Shown here: positions 1 through 5,043 of the stretch, one piece after another
Layout: every line of letters begins with the position of its first letter
Numbering within the stretch: position 1 is the stretch's first letter
Assembly (NCBI GenBank): GCA_913062745.1
Contig: CAJXXJ010000316.1
Span: 1-5,291 of the forward strand
Origin: an uncultured Phaeodactylibacter sp.
Lineage (GTDB): Bacteria > Bacteroidota > Bacteroidia > Chitinophagales > Saprospiraceae
Direction of reading: 5' to 3'
DNA: 5,291 nt
Notes under the pieces: generated by a model
Seen by the model: only the letters and a program-made list of their open reading frames with translations
Databases searched by the model: none
Told to the model about the DNA's origin: nothing
Translations under genes and position numbers: made by a program

Positions 1-110
1 CGCGAGGCCTTCGAGACTTTCGCGGTCGCTGTCGATACCGGAGAAGACGCCTCCGAGTTTCGTGGCGAGACGGCTGTCGCCGGCGAAGCTTTCGCGGCTT
101 TCCGCCCAGC
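1..110. other. Left-edge segment that does not continue the glycosyltransferase
   Basis: None of the three forward frames gives the expected glycosyltransferase N-terminal half. The in-frame reading is an Ala/Glu/Phe-rich string, and the other two are Arg/Ser-rich. The segment is itself repetitive: CTTTCGCGG at 17-25 and 89-97, the variant GTTTCGTGG at 57-65, GCTGTCG at 28-34 and 73-79, CGAGAC at 12-17 and 66-71. The reverse strand is open throughout and has a more protein-like composition (for example SRESFAGDSRLATKLGG), but I recognise no family. It may be the edge of an unrelated gene, a repeat, a rearrangement junction or an assembly chimera. Confidence 0.4.
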
Positions 111-117
111 GAGCGTA

Positions 118-873
118 ATGCCGCAGCCGACAGCCCTGAAGCAGCTGGCGTGCCACTTTAAAGACCCGGCGGTCGGGCTGGTAGACGGCTACATACAGCC
201 CACCGGCATGCAGCAGGCAGGCATCTCGCGGGCAGAGAACCGCTACATTTCCGGAGAAGCCCTGCTGAAGCACCGGGAAGGCAAAGCCTGGGGTTGCATG
301 ATGGGCCCCTTCGGCGGATTTTATGCGCTGCGGGCGGATTACTTTTCGGAGGTGCCCGCCAATTTTCTGGTCGACGATTTTTACATCTGCATGCGCACCT
401 TTGAGCATGGCGGGCGGGCGATTAGCGACCTGCAGGCCATCAGCCGGGAGGCGGTTTCTCATGAGGTAGGGGAGGAGTTTCGCCGTAAGGCCCGGATTTC
501 TGCGGGCAATTTCCAAAACCTGAGCCGGTTCCGCAATTTATGGTGGCCGCCCGTGGGGCCGTTGCGCTTTGCATTCTTTTCTCACAAAGCGCTGCGGTGG
601 CTCGGCCCGTTTTTCCTACTTTTGATGCTGCTGAGCAGCGGACTGCTGGCGCTGGGCGGCAACTTAATCGGGCAGGGCTTGTTTGGGCTAATGACGGCGG
701 GCATGCTGTTGGTCCCGCTGGCTGACGAGGGGCTGCGGCGCCTTCGCATCCACTGGCTGCCCCTGCGCGGCGCACGGTACTTCCTGGCGATGAACCTGGC
801 GCTGCTTTCCGGATTTTTCAAATTTGTAAAAGGAGTACGTTCCAATGTCTGGCAACCTACAAAGCGAAACTAA
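118..873 (+). CDS. Family 2 glycosyltransferase, C-terminal part (5' truncated)
   Basis: Membrane-bound GT-A type glycosyltransferase that probably moves a sugar from a nucleotide-sugar to an envelope lipid or polysaccharide; donor and acceptor cannot be read from sequence. Residues numbered from the ATG at 118: MMGPFGG at 61-67; LVDDFYI at 84-90, with D86/D87 in the place of the catalytic base; FRRKARISAGNFQ at 121-133, equivalent to the (Q/R)xxRW-type region. Three hydrophobic segments follow, at about 161-180, 186-203 and 219-236. Family members usually run 370-400 aa, so roughly 130 N-terminal residues are missing, including the nucleotide-binding part and DxD. The ATG at 118 is therefore not the true start: MPQPTALKQL is an internal segment that normally follows a T-D-A-N sequence. 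The frame stays open to base 1, but the residues there do not look like this family. The 3' end overlaps the next gene by 29 bp. The family is confident; completeness is not. Confidence 0.8.
   Translation: MPQPTALKQLACHFKDPAVGLVDGYIQPTGMQQAGISRAENRYISGEALLKHREGKAWGCMMGPFGGFYALRADYFSEVPANFLVDDFYICMRTFEHGGRAISDLQAISREAVSHEVGEEFRRKARISAGNFQNLSRFRNLWWPPVGPLRFAFFSHKALRWLGPFFLLLMLLSSGLLALGGNLIGQGLFGLMTAGMLLVPLADEGLRRLRIHWLPLRGARYFLAMNLALLSGFFKFVKGVRSNVWQPTKRN
831..835 (+). promoter_or_regulatory. Shine-Dalgarno for ribBA
   Basis: AGGAG (within AAAAGGAG) lies 9 nt before the ATG at 845, inside the last codons of the glycosyltransferase (Lys-Gly-Val). It supports 845 as the start. It stands out because the other genes here have no such site, as is usual in Bacteroidota. 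Confidence 0.5.
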
Positions 874-2008
874 TCAAGAGGAAAAATTTCAACTCAACAC
901 CATAGAGGAAGCTATTGCCGATATCAAGGCGGGCAAGGTGATCATTGTGGTAGACGACGAGGACCGCGAGAATGAAGGTGACTTCATCTGTGCGGCGGAG
1001 TGCGTGACGCCTGAGATCATCAACTTCATGGCGACCCACGGCCGCGGCCTGATCTGCGCGCCAATCGATGAGAAGCGGGCGGATGAGCTGGAGCTGGACA
1101 TGATGGTGTCCTCCAATACGGCGCTGCACGAAACGGCTTTTACGGTCTCTATAGACCTGATCGGCCACGGCTGCAGCACGGGGATTTCGGCCTACGACCG
1201 GGCGACCGGCATCCGCATGCTGGTGGACCCGGAGACCAAGCCAACGGACTATGCGCGGCCCGGGCACATTTTCCCGCTAAGGGCAAAATCGGGCGGCGTA
1301 CTGCGGCGTACCGGGCATACCGAGGCAGCGATTGACCTGGCGCGGCTGGCTGGCTTCCAACCCGCCGGCGTACTGGTGGAAATCCTGAACGAGGATGGTA
1401 CGATGGCCCGTCTGCCGCAGCTGAGCAAAATTGCGGAGCGCTTTGGCCTAAAGGTGATCGCTATTAAGGACCTGGTGGCTTACCGCATGCAGACGGAGCG
1501 CCTCATCAAGCGGGAGATTACGGTGCCGCTCGATACGCAGTACGGCACTTTTGAAGTGACCGCCTTTCGGCAAATTACCACCGGCGACATTCATCTGGCC
1601 TTCAAGCGCGGCCACTGGCTGAAGGACGAGCCGGTGCTGGTGCGCGTGCATTCGTCTACCGAAACCGGAGAAATGCTGGGCTCGGTCTTTGGCGACTACG
1701 GTACGCAGCTGCAAAAGGCTATACAGCAGATTGCCGAAGAGGGCAGCGGTCTGCTGCTCTACATGCGCCACGGTGAGAACCCGGACGCCATTCTGCACTA
1801 CCTTTCAGAATTTCGGCGTAAGCAGGAAAGCGGAGAAGCGGTGGAGCTGAACAAAAAGCCGGAGATGACGCAGCGCGACTTCGGCGTAGGCGCACAAATT
1901 TTGCGCGACCTGGGCATTTCCAAAATCCGCCTCATTTCCAATACACAGCGCCGGCGCGTCGGCCTGATTGGCTACGGGCTGGAGATTGTAGAAAACGTAC
2001 AGCTGTAG
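845..2008 (+). CDS. ribBA: 3,4-dihydroxy-2-butanone 4-phosphate synthase fused to a degenerate GTP cyclohydrolase II domain
   Basis: Riboflavin biosynthesis, cytosolic. The RibB domain (about residues 15-214) converts ribulose 5-phosphate to 3,4-dihydroxy-2-butanone 4-phosphate plus formate. It looks intact: [10 protein letters not shown] at 37-46 (acidic metal/substrate loop), THGRG at 64-68, [11 protein letters not shown] at 110-120, [10 protein letters not shown] at 138-147, TGHTEA at 156-161, [10 protein letters not shown] at 182-191. The RibA-like domain (about 220-387) keeps the fold signature (RVHSS at 267-271, GAQILRDLG at 349-357, [11 protein letters not shown] at 373-383) but lacks the three zinc cysteines, which appear as T272, G283 and Y285. 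The RQEGRGIGL loop is replaced by RHGENPDAI at 308-316. GTP cyclohydrolase II activity is therefore unlikely, and another RibA is expected in the genome. The 387-aa length suits a RibBA fusion. The start overlaps the upstream gene by 29 bp and has a Shine-Dalgarno. If the second domain is non-catalytic, ribB would be the more accurate symbol. Confidence 0.93.
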   Translation: MSGNLQSETNQEEKFQLNTIEEAIADIKAGKVIIVVDDEDRENEGDFICAAECVTPEIINFMATHGRGLICAPIDEKRADELELDMMVSSNTALHETAFTVSIDLIGHGCSTGISAYDRATGIRMLVDPETKPTDYARPGHIFPLRAKSGGVLRRTGHTEAAIDLARLAGFQPAGVLVEILNEDGTMARLPQLSKIAERFGLKVIAIKDLVAYRMQTERLIKREITVPLDTQYGTFEVTAFRQITTGDIHLAFKRGHWLKDEPVLVRVHSSTETGEMLGSVFGDYGTQLQKAIQQIAEEGSGLLLYMRHGENPDAILHYLSEFRRKQESGEAVELNKKPEMTQRDFGVGAQILRDLGISKIRLISNTQRRRVGLIGYGLEIVENVQL

Positions 2009-2644
2009 ATGCGCTACGAGCGCAAATACCGGGTGGAGGACATCAGCCTGCCGGTGGTCGAGCAGGTCATCCGGCAGCATCCGGCCTCTTTCCGCCCGCT
2101 GCATCCTCCCCGCTGGATCAATAATCTATACTTCGATACGCCCGCATTTTCCGCTTTTGAAGATAATGTGGTGGGTGCGCCGCAGCGCCTGAAATACCGC
2201 CTGCGCTGGTACGGCCGTCCGTTTCACTGCATCCGAAAGCCGGTTTTGGAGCTCAAGATCAAGGATAATGCGGTAGGCTGCAAAAAGAGCACGCCTTTCC
2301 CGGGCGAGTTCACGGCTGCTGATTTTCCGGAGCTCATCGGCCGGGTGCGGGAGGCGAGCCATAAAGGCCTGGAGCTGCAGCCGGTGCTTTTCAATACTTA
2401 CCACCGCTCCTACTGGGGCGCTCCCACGCTGCCGTTCCGCATCACGATTGACAGTCAGCTGCGGTTTGGCGCGTACCGCCCCACTGACGACCCCCGCCTG
2501 CTGTACGAAGACCGGGCAATCATCGTGGAAGTGAAGTACGATGAGCAGGAGGACGAACGCGCTGCATTTGTGCTGCAGCACTTGCCTTTCCGGCTGAGCA
2601 AAAGCTCAAAGTATGTAACGGGAATGAATTTTGCCTACGGTTAA
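2009..2644 (+). CDS. VTC-domain protein (polyphosphate polymerase type, CYTH-like tunnel fold)
   Basis: Single VTC domain (PF09359 type) of the triphosphate-tunnel/CYTH-like superfamily, whose eukaryotic member Vtc4 makes polyphosphate from ATP. Basic and acidic tunnel residues are visible in family order: ERKYRV at 4-9, NNLYFDT at 38-44, KYRLRWYG at 62-69, LELKIK at 80-85, NTYHRSYW at 129-136, RITIDSQLRF at 144-153, IIVEVKYD at 171-178, and LSKSSKYVTGM at 196-206. The strand-alternating E-x-K and R-x-R pairs that bind phosphate and metal all appear present, so it should be active. There is no signal peptide or membrane segment, so it is probably cytosolic unless a membrane partner (often a DUF4956 protein) exists elsewhere. 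The ATG directly follows the ribBA TAG with no Shine-Dalgarno, which suggests translational coupling. Its natural substrate in bacteria is not settled; polyphosphate synthesis is inferred from the family. Confidence 0.85.
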   Translation: MRYERKYRVEDISLPVVEQVIRQHPASFRPLHPPRWINNLYFDTPAFSAFEDNVVGAPQRLKYRLRWYGRPFHCIRKPVLELKIKDNAVGCKKSTPFPGEFTAADFPELIGRVREASHKGLELQPVLFNTYHRSYWGAPTLPFRITIDSQLRFGAYRPTDDPRLLYEDRAIIVEVKYDEQEDERAAFVLQHLPFRLSKSSKYVTGMNFAYG

Positions 2645-3672
2645 AATTTGGGGCAAAGCACCGTCTCGTTATCGTATTCTCCCAGATAAGCGATAGAGAG
2701 TTCGAATGCACCGCGGCGGTCGCGGGCGGCACCGAGGGCTTCGAGCTGTGCGTCGTAGCTAAAGCCCAGCAGGAAGTTGTTGTATTCGATCCCCACGATG
2801 CCCACGATAGCGTCAAGCCCCATACCGCCGTCTGCATTTTTGACCGGGCGTGCCCAGCCTCCGGCGTGCAGGGCGGTACCGGAGATTTCATCGATCATAA
2901 AGCGGAAGTTGCTGCCGGCGTTCATCGCCAGGTGCGGCCCCTGTGCGTAGACGAGGGCGCGCGGCTGAATGCGGACGCCCGGGCCTACCGGTATGCTGAT
3001 GTTGACGTAGCCGGTGTATTTGCGGTAGAGCGTGTTGGTGCTGCCGAGCTCCGGGTCTTCTTCGTTATAGTAGAAGCTAATTTCCGGCTCCAGGATGTGG
3101 TGCATCGCGCCGCCGACGTAGAAGGAAGCGCCGTTGTCCGGAGCGTAGGCATAGTTTAGGCCAACGGCCAGGTCAGCGTGGGCGAAGTTGTTGGCCGGCA
3201 GTATTTCTGCAGTCGGGTTGCTGAACCCGCCTTCGCCGCTGAACTGATCGTCAAAGAATAAGTTTTCGTAGGTGAAATTGCGCTGTGCCAGCCCGAGCTG
3301 AAAGCCCGCGCTCAGAAACTGCGTGTTGGCTTTGCCGAGCGACTTGTGGTAGGCGCCCATGACGTTGATCTGGTTATTGGAGAATCCGACCTCCGGGATT
3401 TTGTCGTTATAAAAGAGGAAGCCGACGCCGAAGGCGTCCCGGTTGGAAGAGCGCACGGAGCGAACGGGAAAACGCAGGTCGATAGCGCCGGCGAATGTTT
3501 GAAACGGCTCCTGATCGCGGTAGATCATGGATACCCGGTACTTGCCATCGAAGGTGCCGCTCAGTGCCGGGTTGAGGGTGAGCGGAGAGGCAAAGAACTG
3601 GGAGAAGTGCTGGTCCTGCGCCTGCACATTTGCGAAAGCAAAAAAGAGCAAAAAGAGTATCGGATATCTCAT
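2641..3672 (-). CDS. PorP/SprF-family type IX secretion outer-membrane protein
   Basis: Outer-membrane beta-barrel protein of the PorP/SprF family, associated with the type IX secretion system and with delivery or anchoring of large surface adhesins in Bacteroidota. Residues 1-18 form a signal peptide (R2, hydrophobic 4-14, cleavage after VQA). The mature protein opens with the family hallmark: QDQHFSQFFASP at 19-30, then LTLNPALSG at 31-39. The body consists of alternating aromatic/glycine strands such as AFGVGFLFYND, AGFQLGLAQRNF and IVGIEYNNFLLGFSYD. It ends in CPKF, the typical terminus. At 343 aa it matches the usual length of about 300-350. No adhesin, porK/L/M/N or gliding gene is beside it, so it is probably one of the multiple orphan paralogues common in these genomes. 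It converges on the VTC gene with a 4-bp overlap (TTAA supplies both stops) and diverges from the SH3/NlpC gene. Confidence 0.92.
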   Translation of the reverse strand: MRYPILFLLFFAFANVQAQDQHFSQFFASPLTLNPALSGTFDGKYRVSMIYRDQEPFQTFAGAIDLRFPVRSVRSSNRDAFGVGFLFYNDKIPEVGFSNNQINVMGAYHKSLGKANTQFLSAGFQLGLAQRNFTYENLFFDDQFSGEGGFSNPTAEILPANNFAHADLAVGLNYAYAPDNGASFYVGGAMHHILEPEISFYYNEEDPELGSTNTLYRKYTGYVNISIPVGPGVRIQPRALVYAQGPHLAMNAGSNFRFMIDEISGTALHAGGWARPVKNADGGMGLDAIVGIVGIEYNNFLLGFSYDAQLEALGAARDRRGAFELSIAYLGEYDNETVLCPKF

Positions 3673-3698
3673 AAAATCGGTTGCTTGAAATTTTCGGT

Positions 3699-3706
3699 CA
3701 AAGGTA
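3699..3706 (-). promoter_or_regulatory. Candidate -7 box of the porP/sprF-like gene
   Basis: On the minus strand this reads TACCTTTG, an exact match to the Bacteroidota -7 consensus TAnnTTTG. It lies 26 bp before the ATG, which predicts a short leader of about 20 nt. No matching -33 TTG is seen at the usual 17-23 bp distance, so the call rests on one box and its position. Confidence 0.4.
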
Positions 3707-3733
3707 AGGGTTTGTCGGGAAAGTCGGCTTTTT

Positions 3734-3788
3734 CCGCTCCGCCCGAAAAAAAATCAGGCCCGGCCCGGTTTTTTTGCCAAAGGAGCGG
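3734..3788. terminator. Hairpin region in the divergent intergenic spacer
   Basis: An A8 run (3746-3753) and a T7 run (3769-3775) flank a GC-rich centre (GGCCCGGCCC) that can close a short inner stem. An outer pair, CCGCTCC (3734-3740) and GGAGCGG (3782-3788), is also perfectly complementary. The form is that of a bidirectional terminator or insulator. Its place between two divergent genes is odd for a terminator, so it may instead be a regulatory or structural (bent A-tract) element. Direct repeats of a CGAAAA...TCAG type overlap it at 3744-3757 and 3790-3799. Confidence 0.35.
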
Positions 3789-3829
3789 GCGAAAATCAGA
3801 TATTCCAACGGCGTTTGCCTGATATTTAT

Positions 3830-3837
3830 TATTTTTG
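3830..3837 (+). promoter_or_regulatory. Candidate -7 box of the SH3/NlpC gene
   Basis: TATTTTTG fits TAnnTTTG and lies 36 bp before the ATG at 3874. The nearest upstream TTTG (3814-3817) is only 12 bp away, shorter than the usual 17-23 bp spacing, so the -33 element is not convincing. The leader between box and start has no Shine-Dalgarno and contains an 8-bp palindrome, CGTATACG (3850-3857). Confidence 0.35.
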
Positions 3838-3873
3838 AATAACCCGTAACGTATACGCTAAACAACAGCTACC

Positions 3874-4725
3874 ATGTCATCCTACGTCATATGCCCCCTG
3901 AGCATCGTCCCTATCCGTAACGGGGCCTCCGACAAGAGCGAAATTTTGTCGCAGCTGCTGTTTGGCGAGCTGGCCGAAGTAGTGGAGGAGAAGGGCCGGA
4001 AATGGTCCAAAGTCCGCTGCGTTTGGGACAATTACGTAGGCTGGGTAGCCAGCAATCAGATCAAGCCGATCACGCCGAGCGAGTTTGAGACCTTCCGCGA
4101 TCATTTTGCGTACAGCCTGGAGCTTTTCCAGCCGTTGATGACGGACAAGGCGTGTATACCCATTGTACTCGGTGCCCGCCTGCCTAATTTTGACGGCATG
4201 CGTTTTCGGCTGGACAGCACCTACTATACCTTTAGCGGGCAGGCTATCTTTCCGGAGCATGTAAAGCCGGGGGCGGAATTTGTGCTGAAAATTGCCCGCC
4301 GCTATTTGCACGCGCCTTTCCTCTGGGGCGGCCGCACGCCGATGGGCATCGATGCTGCCGGGCTGGTGCAGATGGTCTTCAAGATTGCCGGGATCAGCTT
4401 GCCGCGCGAGGCCGGGCAGCAGGTGTACATCGGTGATGCGGTGGACTTTGTGGAGCAGGCGCAGCCCGGGGATGTTGCTTACTTTGAGAACCGGGCGGGC
4501 CGCATTGCGCACTGCGGTATCATTTTGCCGGAGGGGGAGGTGATCCACGCTTTCGGCAGCGTGCGCATCGACAAGGTGGACCACTACGGCATCTACGACC
4601 GGGATGCGGGCAAGTATACGCACCGGCTGCGGGTGGTGAAGCGTTTCCTGCAGGGGCAGTCGCCGCTGGGGGAGAAGGCGGAGCGGGCGCGGGAGCAGGT
4701 GCCGCGGCAGGTGGAGTTGTTTTAG
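3874..4725 (+). CDS. SH3-domain NlpC/P60 (C40) family protein with the catalytic cysteine replaced by alanine
   Basis: Resembles YkfC-type cytosolic cell-wall peptide hydrolases (gamma-D-glutamyl-diamino acid endopeptidases used in murein peptide recycling). There is an N-terminal bacterial SH3 domain at about 5-65 (VPIRNGASDKSE at 12-23, WSKVRC at 44-49, GWVASNQI at 56-63), a second, weaker SH3-like stretch at about 68-130, and NlpC/P60 at about 132-256. In the last, FLWGGRTPMGID (149-160) should be followed by Cys-Ser-Gly but reads A161-A162-G163 (codons gct gcc ggg). Both histidines remain: H213 in IAHCGI and H225 in VIHAFGSVRID, 12 residues apart as in the Cys-His-His triad. No signal peptide, so cytosolic. 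Charged tail after 260 (GEKAERAREQVPRQ). The start matches family N-termini. Without the nucleophile it should bind rather than cut peptides; C214 beside H213 is an unlikely substitute. Family certain; activity doubtful. Confidence 0.9.
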   Translation: MSSYVICPLSIVPIRNGASDKSEILSQLLFGELAEVVEEKGRKWSKVRCVWDNYVGWVASNQIKPITPSEFETFRDHFAYSLELFQPLMTDKACIPIVLGARLPNFDGMRFRLDSTYYTFSGQAIFPEHVKPGAEFVLKIARRYLHAPFLWGGRTPMGIDAAGLVQMVFKIAGISLPREAGQQVYIGDAVDFVEQAQPGDVAYFENRAGRIAHCGIILPEGEVIHAFGSVRIDKVDHYGIYDRDAGKYTHRLRVVKRFLQGQSPLGEKAERAREQVPRQVELF

Positions 4726-4807
4726 GTTTTCACCTGACTAACTTGACAAGTTTCCCCGGCCATATAATGGCTCTTGTCCAATCTTTTAAGGCATTCCGGG
4801 GCCCCGG
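4724..4807. repeat. Cluster of short palindromes after the SH3/NlpC gene
   Basis: Four perfect inverted repeats follow closely: AGGT/ACCT around TTTC (4724-4735, overlapping the TAG stop codon), AACTTG-A-CAAGTT (4740-4752), GCCAT-ATA-ATGGC (4759-4771) and CCGGGGCCCCGG (4796-4807). The first two may form the transcript terminator of the upstream gene, although no strong T-run follows. They resemble the AGGT...ACCT and ACTTG...CAAGT palindromes I recall between genes in related Bacteroidota; that resemblance is from memory only. Confidence 0.45.
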
Positions 4808-4838
4808 GGAAGGTTAAGGCAGAGGTTGAGGCTGAGCA

Positions 4839-4858
4839 GCTCCGATAGGGATCGGAGC
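4839..4858. repeat. Perfect 8-bp inverted repeat, possible hairpin
   Basis: GCTCCGAT (4839-4846) and ATCGGAGC (4851-4858) are exact reverse complements around an AGGG loop, giving a stable stem. No T-run follows, so it is not a classical terminator. It may be part of a dispersed palindromic repeat. Confidence 0.6.
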
Positions 4859-4877
4859 AGTGGCACTGGCTGGGTAC

Positions 4878-4892
4878 GCTGGCTGCGCCAGC
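4878..4892. repeat. 6-bp inverted repeat with a 3-nt loop
   Basis: GCTGGC (4878-4883) and GCCAGC (4887-4892) flank TGC. It is a compact hairpin in a GC-rich stretch, following directly on the 4839-4858 palindrome. No function can be assigned. Confidence 0.45.
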
Positions 4893-4950
4893 TGCAGGTG
4901 GGACGAGAGCGGCGCTCCGGGGGGCGGTTGCCGGGCGCGCGGCGTGGACG

Positions 4951-5024
4951 ATATGACCGCACCTACGGCGCTCCGACCATTTTTTGCTGTTTGGGCTAAC
5001 AATATGACCGCACCTACGGCGCTC
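4951..5024. repeat. Pair of identical 23-bp direct repeats, 51 bp apart
   Basis: The 23 bp at 4951-4973 and 5002-5024 are identical, starting ATATGACCGC and ending CTACGGCGCTC. The 28-bp spacer contains a T6 run and TTTGGGCTAACA. The last ten bases of a related copy, CGGCGCTCCG, also occur at 4910-4919 and match 4966-4975, so a third, decayed copy may precede the pair. Neither copy lies in a credible gene. It looks like a non-coding interspersed repeat; I see no transposase, terminal inverted repeats or target duplication. Confidence 0.75.
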
Positions 5025-5043
5025 GCCCTGCGGTAGCCCCCTG

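Noticed and set aside
857..1267. Minus-strand open frames within ribBA
   Set aside because: They lie opposite strongly conserved RibB motifs, and their products show no recognisable domain.
118..2644. A dedicated biosynthetic cluster made of the glycosyltransferase, RibBA and VTC genes
   Set aside because: No known pathway joins these three activities, and dense packing of unrelated genes is common; I treat it as an ordinary transcription unit.
3877..4623. Long minus-strand frame opposite the SH3/NlpC gene
   Set aside because: It is a shadow of a GC-rich gene whose plus-strand product has clear SH3 and NlpC/P60 motifs; the reverse product has none.
4743..4768. Perfect sigma-70-like hexamers TTGACA (4743-4748) and TATAAT (4763-4768)
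   Set aside because: The spacer is only 14 bp rather than about 17, Bacteroidota use a different promoter consensus, no gene follows, and both hexamers are parts of palindromes (AACTTGACAAGTT and GCCATATAATGGC).
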